From the NCBI GenBank assembly GCA_964418585.1, contig CAYQMG010000074.1, forward strand, positions 62,001 through 126,000: a stretch of DNA of 64,000 nt, read 5' to 3'. Made by a program: the position numbers and the translations under genes. A model generated the notes under the pieces. The model was not told the origin of the DNA, did no database searches, and was given only the letters and a program-made list of their open reading frames with translations. Positions 29,392-38,131 of this stretch are shown here, one piece after another (the first letter of the stretch is position 1; every line of letters starts with the position of its first letter). This stretch comes from JAJRTE01 sp964418585. GTDB taxonomy: Bacteria > Myxococcota_A > UBA796 > JAJRTE01.

Positions 29392-29575
29392 TGCGCCCCG
29401 GGGGTGCAATCCACGTACCAATCCCCGACCATCCTCGAGGCACTCGGGCAATCTATTGCAGGACGCAGGAATCGTTGTCCGTCCAGACCCGTGGAAACCG
29501 AGTCCTCCTGTTCCCGTGGTGATAACGTCTCGAGCCTCCCGGAGCTGTCCGAATTCCGGCCCGATGTCCGACCAG

Positions 29576-29594
29576 GTGTCCGGATTTCGGACAC
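29576..29594. promoter_or_regulatory. Perfect inverted repeat, possible operator
   Basis: GTGTCCG (29576-29582), 5-nt spacer GATTT, CGGACAC (29588-29594). The size and symmetry suit a dimeric repressor site between the divergent helicase and TRAP genes. It could also be a simple hairpin; no T run follows it. Confidence 0.4.
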
Positions 29595-29721
29595 GGCCCG
29601 GACCCCGTGGAAAAATGTTCCCCCGTGGTCCTTCGGATCTCGAGCCACTGAATTCCGACTTCGGCGGAACGCCTCCACCGCCGAGAAGGGGAGCCTCCCG
29701 GTTTCCCTCCCCCGTCCGCCG

Positions 29722-29750
29722 TGGACGTGCAACGACTGCCATGCTAAGAT
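29722..29750 (+). promoter_or_regulatory. Extended -10 promoter of the TRAP operon
   Basis: TGGACG (29722-29727), 17-nt spacer, TAAGAT (29745-29750) with TGC immediately before it. About 74 nt before the TatT ATG. Confidence 0.55.
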
Positions 29751-29823
29751 TGCCGGTCCCTACTACCCACCGCCCCTGAACGCCGGCGGTGGCTGCTCGG
29801 CGCGCTTCCGGATGGAGGATGGC

Positions 29824-30774
29824 ATGCAGCGAACCACTGAACGAGTCTCCCCGTTGGCTTCCTGCCGCGTCCAGGTCCTTCTCCTTCTGGTCCTGCTTTT
29901 CGAGACCGGTTGTTCCCTGGGGCCCCGAGTTGCGGCCCGGTTGGCCGGAGGATATCTGGCTGCCGGAGCGACCGTGTTCCAGGAGGAGCCGGACCCGATT
30001 TTCGCCGAAGCGGCCATTCCAGCGAACTACAAGTTGCTCGAGGTGTTGCTGGCACGGGCCCCGCGCGATCGGAAGCTCAACACCCTGGCGGCCGAATACC
30101 TGGCCACCTACGCCCAGGCCTTCCTGGAGCCTCGTATTGAGATGTTGCGCTACGAGGACCCGGCGGCTTCGGAGCAAGCGCGGGTGCGGGCGAGCCTGTT
30201 CTATCAGCGCGGACGGGCGCATGGACTGCGCGCGCTCGAGCGCAAGCATCGATTCGTGAAGAGCCTGGATGGAACGCTGGAGGAACTTCGCGAAGGGCTG
30301 GAGACGCTGGGCGATCGGGATCTGCCGGCCCTGTTCTGGACGGCGTTCTGCTGGGGCAGCTACATGAACCTTCACGTGGCGGACCCTCTGGCCCTGGCCG
30401 ATTCCGGGGTGGTGGTGGAGATGATGACGCGGGTACTCGAGCTGAACGAGGCGTACTATTATGGGGGTGCGCACCTTTTCTTCGGGGCCATGCTTTCGCA
30501 GCTTCCGGCGGAAGCCGGGGGGGATCCTGAGGGGAGCCGACGCCATTTCGAGCGGGCGATCGAACTCAGCCATGGGCGGTTCTTGATGGCTCGAGTCTTC
30601 TTTGCGCGCTATTATGCCACACGTGTCCAGGACCGCGCCCTGTGGAACGAGGAACTCGAGCGCGTGCTCACCGCCGATCTGGACGAATGGCCCGAGGAAC
30701 GTCTGGCCAACACGTTGGCGCAGACCCGGGCCAGATTCTACCTGGAGCATGAAGAGGACTACTTCGTGGAGTGA
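29824..30774 (+). CDS. TatT-like TRAP-associated lipoprotein
   Basis: 316 residues. The ATG at 29824 has GGAGG five nt upstream; another ATG at 29812 lacks one. A hydrophobic leader ends FETGC (Cys30); Glu at -3 is atypical for a lipobox. The body is helical and TPR-like: ALFWTAFCWGSYMNLH, LNEAYYYGGAHLFFGAMLSQLP and ERAIELSHGRFLMARVFFARYYA resemble the TatT family (Tp0956 of Treponema), a trimeric TPR lipoprotein that binds the TRAP substrate protein. The next gene is a DctP-type binding protein, the same arrangement as in the spirochaete TPAT system. So it probably forms a periplasmic complex with DctP and feeds the DctQM permease. Confidence 0.85.
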   Translation: MQRTTERVSPLASCRVQVLLLLVLLFETGCSLGPRVAARLAGGYLAAGATVFQEEPDPIFAEAAIPANYKLLEVLLARAPRDRKLNTLAAEYLATYAQAFLEPRIEMLRYEDPAASEQARVRASLFYQRGRAHGLRALERKHRFVKSLDGTLEELREGLETLGDRDLPALFWTAFCWGSYMNLHVADPLALADSGVVVEMMTRVLELNEAYYYGGAHLFFGAMLSQLPAEAGGDPEGSRRHFERAIELSHGRFLMARVFFARYYATRVQDRALWNEELERVLTADLDEWPEERLANTLAQTRARFYLEHEEDYFVE

Positions 30775-30889
30775 GGAGCCGTGCCCGCCGGTGGTATGGC
30801 CTGGTGAGGCAGGGGGGTTGCGTCATCGACGGAGCATGTTGTGCGAGCGGGACGCGGGCTGGACCTGCTCGTGAGAGACGAGGAAGGCC

Positions 30890-31960
30890 ATGAAAGAGAT
30901 GCACGGACCCGGATTGAGCCGAGGGAAGCGCTGCTGGTGCGGGGTGGTGGTGCTTCTGGTGGTTCTGGGGTTGGTGACCTCGCTGCGCGTGGGGGCAGCG
31001 CCTGCCGAGGAGGGAGGGGAGCCACACGTGATCAAGTTTGCCTGCGTGGCTCCGGAAGGGTCGGTGTACGTGTCCGAGGCGCGCAAGTGGGATCAGGAGT
31101 TGAGGAGTCTGACGTCGGGCCGGGCGATGTTTCGAATTTTCCCGGGAGGTATTCTGGGGGAGGAGGAGGACATCATCCGAAAGATGCGGGCCGGGCAGGT
31201 GCATGCGACCGGGGTCACGGGGATCGGGATGGGGGAGATGGCGCCCGAGGCCCGGGTTGTGGAGCTTCCTCGTCTGTTCCGAAACTACGAGGAACTCGAT
31301 GCGGTGATCGAGCGGCTGACCCCATACTTTGCGCAGAAGTTTTCGGAGCGGGGCTACGTTCTGATGGGGTTTACCGAGGTGGGGCCGATACACATTTTCA
31401 GCCAGGAACCCATTCGGAACCTGTCGGACCTGGGCCGGAGCCGGATGTGGGGCTGGGAGAGCGATCCGCTTTCTCTGGCCATTTTCGATGTGAGTGGAGC
31501 TTCGGCGGTCCCGCTGAACCTTCTCAGCGTGCTCTCCTCGTTGCAGACCGGTGTCATCGACGGAGTATACGGTTCTCCCCTCGCCGTGGTGACCATGCAG
31601 TGGTTCCGCTACGTGAAGTACATGACATCGGTCCCGCTCGGATACGCATCGGGAGTCATTGTGATCGACAAGCGTGCGTTCGACGCTCTCCCCGAGGACA
31701 TTCAGGCACTACAGATGGAACTGGGGCGCAAGTACACACGTCGAATCACGGAGCGGGTACGGCGTGACAACGCCCGGGCGCTCGAGCTGATGAAGGCGCG
31801 GGGGCTACGGATTGCGGAGCCTTCCGAAGAGGACTTGAAGAAGCTTGACGAGGTGATGCCCCGGGTCTGGGACCGGTTTTCGGGCACGCTCTACCCGCCG
31901 GAACTCCTGGACCAGGTGCGCCAGATCGTTGCCGAGTTGCGAGACCACGGTACCACCTGA
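30890..31960 (+). CDS. dctP: TRAP transporter substrate-binding protein (DctP family)
   Basis: 356 residues. Signal peptide about 13-37 (WCGVVVLLVVLGLVTSLRVGA). Mature domain starts HVIKFACVAPEGSVYVSEARKWDQE and shows the DctP features: FPGGILGEEEDIIRKMRAGQ, the Arg-containing YVKYMTSVPLGYASGVIVI segment and LQTGVIDGVYGSP. DctP proteins bind small organic acids or other anionic solutes in the periplasm through a conserved Arg; the ligand is not predictable. It follows tatT by 115 nt and its stop overlaps dctQ (TGATG at 31958-31962). Confidence 0.92.
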   Translation: MKEMHGPGLSRGKRCWCGVVVLLVVLGLVTSLRVGAAPAEEGGEPHVIKFACVAPEGSVYVSEARKWDQELRSLTSGRAMFRIFPGGILGEEEDIIRKMRAGQVHATGVTGIGMGEMAPEARVVELPRLFRNYEELDAVIERLTPYFAQKFSERGYVLMGFTEVGPIHIFSQEPIRNLSDLGRSRMWGWESDPLSLAIFDVSGASAVPLNLLSVLSSLQTGVIDGVYGSPLAVVTMQWFRYVKYMTSVPLGYASGVIVIDKRAFDALPEDIQALQMELGRKYTRRITERVRRDNARALELMKARGLRIAEPSEEDLKKLDEVMPRVWDRFSGTLYPPELLDQVRQIVAELRDHGTT

Positions 31961-32472
31961 TGAAGGTTGTGCGAGTGCTCAGGAAAGTGGACCGGCTGCT
32001 CGGGGCGCTGGAGACGGGCGGAGCAGTGACGAGCCTGGGGCTCATCCTGGGTCTTTCGCTCTACCAGGTCGTGACCCGAAACGTGGGTTGGCATGCACCC
32101 TCCTGGGTGGATCCGGTCATCCGGCAACTGGTCCTGTGGGGGGGGTTGCTTGGAGCCACCTTGGCCGTGCGTACCCAGGCGCACATTCGGTTCGACTTTG
32201 TCCAGCCCCACCTGTCCGGAGGAACAGCCCGTGCAGTGCAATGGGTGGTCTCTCTGGCCGGAGCAGGGGTCTGCCTGCTGCTGGCACGCGCTTCCTTCGA
32301 TTTCGTGCTGACCGAGCGGGGGAGCAGCACCACCATCGCCGGGATTCCCGGGTGGGTCTTCCCATCGGTGATTCCGCTGTCCTTCGTCCTGATGAGCGTG
32401 CATTTCCTGTTTCTCCCGGCCATTCCGGCCGGGTCTTCGGCTGAGCCGAGCCACCCGGGAGGCGGCACATGA
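31960..32472 (+). CDS. dctQ: TRAP transporter small permease (DctQ)
   Basis: 170 residues with four hydrophobic segments (about 20-40, 52-70, 93-110 and 132-152), as expected for DctQ. RTQAHIRFDFV and the WVDPVIRQLVLWGGLLGATLAVR stretch are characteristic. It is an inner-membrane partner of DctM that is driven by sodium or proton gradient. Start and stop both overlap neighbours (1 nt with dctP, ATGA with dctM). Confidence 0.9.
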   Translation: MKVVRVLRKVDRLLGALETGGAVTSLGLILGLSLYQVVTRNVGWHAPSWVDPVIRQLVLWGGLLGATLAVRTQAHIRFDFVQPHLSGGTARAVQWVVSLAGAGVCLLLARASFDFVLTERGSSTTIAGIPGWVFPSVIPLSFVLMSVHFLFLPAIPAGSSAEPSHPGGGT

Positions 32473-33755
32473 CCTGGCTGGCTGGCCTTGCCGTCCTGGC
32501 ACTGTTCCTGCTCGGCACACCGTTGTTCGTGTGCCTGGGAATCTTGACCCTGCTGCTCCTCTGGTCCGTGGGCCTCGACCCCCAGGTCGTTGCGATCGAA
32601 ATCTACCGGATCAGCCGCTCGCCCGGACTGGTGGCGATTCCCATGTTCGCTTACTCCGGTGTGGTGATGGCCCGCAGCCGAATGCCGGTCCGTTTCGTGG
32701 GGCTGGCCCAGGCCCTCGTCGGGTGGCTCCCGGGCGCCGCCGCCGTGGTCACACTTGCGATTTTCGAACTGTTTACCGCGCTCACCGGAGCTTCCGGGCT
32801 CTCCATCCTTGCCGTGGGCGGGATGCTCTACTCGGTCTTGCGGAACGCCGGCTACTCCGACCGGTTCAGCCTGGGTCTCATCAGTTCTGCAGGCAGCCTG
32901 GGCGTGCTTCTTCCCCCCAGTATCGTCATCATTTTCTACGGCACCCTGACCAGCACCCCCATCGATGTGCTTTTCAAGGCCGGGCTCCTCCCCACCGCGG
33001 TCATGCTCGGTATGCTCGGCGCCTACTGCGCCTGGAAAGGCATGGGAAGCGGCACACGGACCCCGTTCTCGTGGCGACGCCTGGCCTCGGCCGCCTGGGA
33101 GGCCCGATTCGAAATCCCGTTGCCTCTCCTGGTTATTGGAGGCGCCTACTCGGGGGTTATCACCATATCCGAGATCGCATGCATCACCGCACTCTACGTC
33201 ACCATTGTGGAAGTAGCCCTCTACCGTGACGTGGGGCTCAAGGACATCGCCGTGACAATCCCGGTGGAAACCATGAAACTGGTCGGCGCCATCTTCGTCG
33301 TCCTCGGCGTCGCCCTCGGCCTCACCAACGTGCTCGTGGACCAGGGCATTCCGGAACACCTGATCGCGTGGTCCGCCGGTTTCATATCCTCCAAAGTCGG
33401 TTTCCTCATCGCGCTCAACCTCCTCCTCCTCGCTCTCGGCTGCATGCTCGACGTTTTTTCCGCCCTCATCCTCGTGGTGCCCCTGGTCACCCCCCTCGCT
33501 CTCAGCCACGGCGTCCACCCTGTCCACCTCGGAATCATCTTCCTCGCCAACCTCGAAGTGGGATATTCCACACCCCCGGTCGGACTCAATCTTTTCGTCG
33601 CCTCCCTCGCCTTCAAGAGACCCCTCGTCGACACCATGCGCGCAGCCCTCCCTTTCGTCCTCATCCTCATGATCGGCGTACTCATCATCACCTTCGTCCC
33701 GGCCCTCTCCACCTGGCCCATGCCCGAACTGGACATCCTCACCCTCCCCCCCTGA
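32469..33755 (+). CDS. dctM: TRAP transporter large permease (DctM)
   Basis: 428 residues with about twelve hydrophobic segments, the size of DctM. The family motifs GLISSAGSLGVLLPPSIVIIFYG and LEVGYSTPPVGLNLFVAS are present. It forms the translocation channel and together with DctQ and DctP takes up a solute by ion symport. It is the last gene of tatT-dctP-dctQ-dctM. No hairpin follows it. Confidence 0.93.
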   Translation: MTWLAGLAVLALFLLGTPLFVCLGILTLLLLWSVGLDPQVVAIEIYRISRSPGLVAIPMFAYSGVVMARSRMPVRFVGLAQALVGWLPGAAAVVTLAIFELFTALTGASGLSILAVGGMLYSVLRNAGYSDRFSLGLISSAGSLGVLLPPSIVIIFYGTLTSTPIDVLFKAGLLPTAVMLGMLGAYCAWKGMGSGTRTPFSWRRLASAAWEARFEIPLPLLVIGGAYSGVITISEIACITALYVTIVEVALYRDVGLKDIAVTIPVETMKLVGAIFVVLGVALGLTNVLVDQGIPEHLIAWSAGFISSKVGFLIALNLLLLALGCMLDVFSALILVVPLVTPLALSHGVHPVHLGIIFLANLEVGYSTPPVGLNLFVASLAFKRPLVDTMRAALPFVLILMIGVLIITFVPALSTWPMPELDILTLPP

Positions 33756-33886
33756 ACGGCACCTTCCAACAGCGCGCTATTCGCTTCACTCCACCCCACG
33801 ATCCTGCTACGCTAGGAACAAACGTTTGCTCGCGCCACGCCCGATGAGCCGGCTCGAGGCCCACGGGCGGCGCCCCAAGAGGTCGA

Positions 33887-34813
33887 ATGCTCCTCGATCT
33901 GCCAGCCAAGGTCTCAGTGTTCGAAGTCGCGCCTCGAGACGGACTTCAGAACGACAAAGTATTGCTCACGCCTCGGCAACGGGTCGCTCTCATCGACCGA
34001 CTCTCGGCCGCTGGGTTCCAGAACATCGAGGTCGGCTCGTTCGTCAGTCCCAGGTGGATCCCCCAGATGGCGGACACTGGCGAGGTGCTGAATCGAATTG
34101 CGCGTCGACACGGAACCCGCTACTGGGTGCTGGTTCCGAATCGGCGAGGGTTTGACGACGCCCTGGCAGCCGGGGCGACATGTATCTCGGTGTTCATGTC
34201 GGTCACCGAAGGACACAACCGGGCCAACGTGAACCGGTCCGTGTCCGAGTCTCTGGCCGAGCTCGAGGGGATCATCCAGGAAGCCCGTGCTGCCGGGGTC
34301 CTGGTTCGGGCCTACCTGTCCACCGTGTTCGGGTGCCCCTACGAAGGCACCGTGGACCCGCAACGAGTCGTGGACCTGTCCCGCGCACTCCTCGAAGCCG
34401 GCGCATGGCAGGTCTCGCTCGGTGACACCATCGGAGTGGCCCATCCTCGTCAGGTTGCCGACATGGTCGAGCGCGTCACCCGGGTGGCGCCTCCGGACCG
34501 TTTCGCCTTGCACTTTCACGATACTCGAGGCATTGCGCTGGCAAACGTGCTCGCCGGGATGTTGGCGGGCATTGCGGTGTTCGACGCTTCGCTGAGCGGG
34601 GTCGGCGGGTGCCCGTATGCACCTGGGGCGTCCGGCAACCTGGCGACCGAAGATCTGCTGAACCTGTTACATTCGAGTGGTATCGAGACCGGGGTATCCC
34701 TGGACCAGGCAGCCGCCTGTGGGCTGTTTCTCCGGGAACTGTTGGCCCATGATCTGCCAGGCAGGTACCACGCCTATTACCTGAGCCGCCAGCGGATTCG
34801 CAAGAACGATTGA
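33887..34813 (+). CDS. Hydroxymethylglutaryl-CoA lyase
   Basis: 308 residues. The HMG-CoA lyase family is shown by VAPRDGLQND (Arg17, Asp18), LHFHDTRG (metal ligands His209 and His211) and the signature GVGGCPYAPGASGNLATED (Cys242). It cleaves HMG-CoA to acetyl-CoA and acetoacetate, the last step of leucine catabolism. Adjacent enoyl-CoA hydratase, biotin carboxylase and biotin carrier make a leucine (liu-type) or propionate route likely. The ATG start has no strong ribosome site, though AGGTCG lies nearby. Confidence 0.92.
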   Translation: MLLDLPAKVSVFEVAPRDGLQNDKVLLTPRQRVALIDRLSAAGFQNIEVGSFVSPRWIPQMADTGEVLNRIARRHGTRYWVLVPNRRGFDDALAAGATCISVFMSVTEGHNRANVNRSVSESLAELEGIIQEARAAGVLVRAYLSTVFGCPYEGTVDPQRVVDLSRALLEAGAWQVSLGDTIGVAHPRQVADMVERVTRVAPPDRFALHFHDTRGIALANVLAGMLAGIAVFDASLSGVGGCPYAPGASGNLATEDLLNLLHSSGIETGVSLDQAAACGLFLRELLAHDLPGRYHAYYLSRQRIRKND

Positions 34814-34848
34814 GCACGGCGGCCGGGCAAGACCGGGAGGATGGCAAG

Positions 34849-35625
34849 GTGTCCGATTTGATCACGCGTCGAGAAGGCCAGACGTTGATTTTGACCTTGA
34901 ACCGGCCCGAGCGGATGAACGCCGTGTCGATGGGGCTGCTGCAAGCCTTGCTTCAAGCCCTGGACGACATCGAGTCCGATCCCTCCATCCGCGTGGTGAT
35001 CCTGACCGGCGCCGGAGACCGCGCATTCTGTGCTGGTGCAGACCTGAAGGAGCGACGAACCATGAGCGAGGCTCAGGTGCGACGCTTCCTCCGAGACATT
35101 CGCCACGCCTTTTCCAGGCTCGAGACGCTCAGCCGACCCACCATTGCCGCGGTGAACGGACTGGCACTGGGCGGCGGCTGCGAACTCGCGTTGACCTGTG
35201 ACATCCGGGTGATGTCGGAGCACGCCACGATGGGCCTGACGGAAACCCGGTTGGCCATCATCCCCGGGGCGGGAGGGACCCAACGGCTCTCCCGACTGGT
35301 GGGCAAGGGGCGGGCCAAGGAGATGATCTTCACCGGCCGCAAGGTTCCCGCCGGGGAGGCGTTGGCCATCGGGCTGTGCGAACGGGTGGCTGCACCGGAC
35401 CAACTCCTCAACGAATGCCTCACCCTTGCCGACGAGATGTGCCTGGCCGGCCCCTTGGCCTTGACCCAGGCCAAATTCGCCATCGACAAGGGCTACGAGG
35501 TGGACCTCAGCACCGGCCTGGACATCGAGGCCAAGGCCTACGAGGTCCTCCTGCCCACCGAGGACCGGACCGAAGCACTCCGCGCTTTCCAGGAAAAGCG
35601 CAAGCCCCAATTCCAGGGCAAATGA
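34849..35625 (+). CDS. Enoyl-CoA hydratase, probably methylglutaconyl-CoA hydratase-type
   Basis: 258 residues from the GTG at 34849, which has GGGAGG eight nt upstream; a TTG at 34810 overlapping the lyase stop is an alternative. Crotonase motifs: FCAGADL (60-66, oxyanion), GGGCELAL with Glu112 and TETRLAIIPGAGGTQRL with Glu132, so both catalytic Glu are there. It adds water to 2-enoyl-CoA. Position right after HMG-CoA lyase suggests 3-methylglutaconyl-CoA, but other substrates are possible. Its stop overlaps the FHA start (ATGA). Confidence 0.88.
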   Translation: MSDLITRREGQTLILTLNRPERMNAVSMGLLQALLQALDDIESDPSIRVVILTGAGDRAFCAGADLKERRTMSEAQVRRFLRDIRHAFSRLETLSRPTIAAVNGLALGGGCELALTCDIRVMSEHATMGLTETRLAIIPGAGGTQRLSRLVGKGRAKEMIFTGRKVPAGEALAIGLCERVAAPDQLLNECLTLADEMCLAGPLALTQAKFAIDKGYEVDLSTGLDIEAKAYEVLLPTEDRTEALRAFQEKRKPQFQGK

Positions 35626-36491
35626 GGAAAGGGGAACCTGTGGCAAAGGAGCGCACCGCGGCACGGGCGCCGCAAGCAACAATCGTGCAACTCGAGGTCT
35701 TTCCCAGCCTGACGGTGGTGAAAGGCAAGCACGTGGGCCAGAAGTACCCGCTCATCGGGGACCGGGTGGTGCTTGGTCGCCGCAATGGAGACCTGACGAT
35801 TCCAGATCCAGAAGTATCTAGCACCCACTGCGAGATTGCCAAGGGCAAGGATACCTACTTTGTCCGGGACCTGGGCAGCACGAACGGAACCTATGTGAAC
35901 GGCCAGTTGATCCGGGAGCAAAAGCTGCGTTCCGGAGACGAAATCGGCATCGGCCGGACGGTGTTGGCGTTTGATCTGGCGCGCCCGCTGGCTCACCCAG
36001 CCGAAGATGGAGGCGCGGAAGGAAAGGGGACGGGGTCGGAGGAGGGCCGGATCCCATTGGGTTTGTTCGACCATGTTCGCGGTTTTTCCGGTCTGGCTGC
36101 GCTGGTGGAGGACGAGCTGGTCGGTTTTGAGGATGAAGAAGGCACCAAGTTGTTCGAGTATGCCGGTGTGACGACGCGTCTGCCGCCCCGTTCGGAGGTG
36201 CAGCTCGAGGTGCTGGGGGGCCCGGAGAAGGGGCGGGTGATCACGCTGACGAGCGGTCACGTGGTCATCGGCCGATATGGGACAGACATTATCATCAAGG
36301 ATCCGGACGTATCGAGGCGGCACCTGGTCTTGCAAATTTTCGGACGGGACCAGATGTTTCTGCGCGACCTGGGGAGCACCAACGGGTGCTATGTGAATGG
36401 GACCAAGGTGGTATTCTGCAAGCTTCAGAGCGGCGACACGCTGGTGATCGGACGAACCGTCCTCCAATTGGTCGTCAAGGACCTGAATTGA
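35622..36491 (+). CDS. Double FHA-domain protein
   Basis: 289 residues, or six fewer from a GTG at 35640 with AGGAAAGGGGA before it. Two FHA domains: the first about 46-115 (Gly52-Arg53, Ser67, His70-Cys junction in SSTHC, STNGTY), the second about 205-285 (Gly217-Arg218, Ser231, His234, STNGCY). FHA domains bind phospho-Thr peptides, so this is probably a reader or scaffold for Ser/Thr kinase signalling. The 90-residue linker contains a basic/acidic stretch. It overlaps the hydratase gene by ATGA, so it is co-expressed with acyl-CoA catabolism, which is unusual. No signal peptide. Confidence 0.92.
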   Translation: MRKGEPVAKERTAARAPQATIVQLEVFPSLTVVKGKHVGQKYPLIGDRVVLGRRNGDLTIPDPEVSSTHCEIAKGKDTYFVRDLGSTNGTYVNGQLIREQKLRSGDEIGIGRTVLAFDLARPLAHPAEDGGAEGKGTGSEEGRIPLGLFDHVRGFSGLAALVEDELVGFEDEEGTKLFEYAGVTTRLPPRSEVQLEVLGGPEKGRVITLTSGHVVIGRYGTDIIIKDPDVSRRHLVLQIFGRDQMFLRDLGSTNGCYVNGTKVVFCKLQSGDTLVIGRTVLQLVVKDLN

Positions 36492-36567
36492 GTTGCGTCT
36501 TGCCTGTTTTTTGCTCATACATTCCTCCTATCCCCGATTTCTCGAACCAACCCGACGGAGCGGACCG

Positions 36568-38091
36568 ATGTTCAAGAAAATCCTGGTCGCCAATCGAGGG
36601 GAGATTGCCCTGAGAGTCATTCGCGGCTGCCGTGAACTGGGGATCTCCCCGGTTGCCATCTATTCCGACGCCGACAGGCGGTCCATTCATGTCCGGGCGG
36701 CAGACGAAGCCCGGCACATCGGGCCGCCCCCTTCTTCCGAGAGCTACCTCCGGATCGACCGTGTGATCGAAGCGGCGCGGGCGAGTGGAGCGGAAGCCAT
36801 CCATCCCGGGTATGGATTCCTTTCGGAGAATGCGGAGTTCGCCGAGGCGTGCGAGCGTGCAGGACTGGTGTTCATCGGCCCGCCTGCGCGTGCGATTGCA
36901 GCGCTGGGCTCGAAGCTGATGGCCCGACGAATCATGGAGGAGGCGGACGTTCCGGTGGTTCCCGGGACACTGGAACCGGTTCGAGATCCGGAAGAAGCGC
37001 GTCGGGTCGCGGCCGAGGTAGGCTATCCCATCATGTTGAAAGCGTCGTCCGGAGGCGGAGGGAAGGGCATTCGCCTGGTCCGGGACGAGGCGGAACTGGC
37101 CGCGGCCTTGCGCGATGCCCGGTCTGAATCTGCGAGTGCGTTTGGAGACGACGCCGTTTACATCGAGAAGTTCGTGGTTCAACCGCGGCACGTGGAGGTT
37201 CAAATCCTGGGGGACACGCACGGGAACTACGTGCATCTGTTCGAGCGGGACTGCTCGGTGCAACGGCGTCATCAGAAGGTGATCGAGGAGACGCCGTGCC
37301 CGGTGCTCCGACCGGAGGTCCGGGCGCGCATGACCGAGGTGGCGATTCGAGCGGCGCGTGCGGTGGGCTATGTGGGGGCCGGCACGGTGGAGTTCCTGGT
37401 CGACAAGGATCAGAACTTCTATTTTCTCGAGGTGAATGCGCGATTGCAGGTGGAGCATCCGGTGACTGAGATGGTGACCGGGATCGACCTGGTGAAGGCG
37501 CAAATCCGGGTGGCGGCGGGGGAACCACTGCCGTTCCGGCAGGAGGAGATCCAGTCGACCGGAGCGGCGATCGAATGCCGAATCTACGCGGAGGATCCGT
37601 ACGCCGGTTTTGTACCTTACCCCGGATTGATAGAGGAGCTTCGGGAACCGGCCGGTCCCTGGGTACGTGTGGACGGTGGCGCCTATCCCGGATGGCGGGT
37701 TCCGATCCACTATGATTCGCTCATCTCCAAGCTCATCGTCTGGGGAAGAACTCGAGAAGAGGCCATCGATCGTATGGATCGAGCGCTTGGGGAGTACGTG
37801 ATCCGGCCCATCCGGACCATCATTCCGTTCCATCGGCAAGTGATGCGTGATCCCACCTTCCGGTCGGGGCAGTACACGACCGATTTCATCTCGAGCACAT
37901 TTGGAGAGTCTGGAATGACTTCACCTCCGCTCGACGGACGGGTCGCCTTTGTGGCGGCGGCGCTTGCAGCCCGGGAGGAGGAACAGCGGGAGCGTGCTTT
38001 GTTCCAGGGTGGGAACGGCCCCTGTGAAGACGGCCGGAGCCGTTCGGCGTGGCAAACGATTGGACGGATGGTGGCCACCCGGCGCGGGTGA
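36568..38091 (+). CDS. Biotin carboxylase subunit of an acyl-CoA carboxylase
   Basis: 507 residues. FKKILVANRGEIALRVIRGCRELGI is the classic start; GGGGKGIR (about 155) is the ATP-grasp Gly loop; ERDCSVQRRHQKVIEE and FLEVNARLQVEHPVTEMVTGIDLV contain the catalytic Glu and Arg set. The last ~50 residues form an extension. It carboxylates biotin with bicarbonate and ATP. Next gene encodes the biotin carrier; no carboxyltransferase is in the window, so the acceptor (propionyl-, methylcrotonyl- or acetyl-CoA) is undecided. ATG 36568 with GGAG upstream. Confidence 0.93.
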   Translation: MFKKILVANRGEIALRVIRGCRELGISPVAIYSDADRRSIHVRAADEARHIGPPPSSESYLRIDRVIEAARASGAEAIHPGYGFLSENAEFAEACERAGLVFIGPPARAIAALGSKLMARRIMEEADVPVVPGTLEPVRDPEEARRVAAEVGYPIMLKASSGGGGKGIRLVRDEAELAAALRDARSESASAFGDDAVYIEKFVVQPRHVEVQILGDTHGNYVHLFERDCSVQRRHQKVIEETPCPVLRPEVRARMTEVAIRAARAVGYVGAGTVEFLVDKDQNFYFLEVNARLQVEHPVTEMVTGIDLVKAQIRVAAGEPLPFRQEEIQSTGAAIECRIYAEDPYAGFVPYPGLIEELREPAGPWVRVDGGAYPGWRVPIHYDSLISKLIVWGRTREEAIDRMDRALGEYVIRPIRTIIPFHRQVMRDPTFRSGQYTTDFISSTFGESGMTSPPLDGRVAFVAAALAAREEEQRERALFQGGNGPCEDGRSRSAWQTIGRMVATRRG

Positions 38092-38131
38092 CCTGGATGC
38101 GGGGACAGACGTATTGGAGGAGGGACCAGAG

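Larger units (their letters stand above)
29307..29823. other. Divergent helicase / TRAP operon control region, 517 nt
   Basis: Contains the repeat copy 2 and its mini-ORF, an inverted repeat at 29576-29594 and the TRAP operon promoter at 29722-29750. No full gene is seen. No clear leftward promoter for the helicase was found. Confidence 0.5.

Noticed and set aside
32061..33527. 488-residue leftward frame rich in Gly/Glu/His
   Set aside because: Antisense to dctQ and dctM; high-frequency codon artefact.
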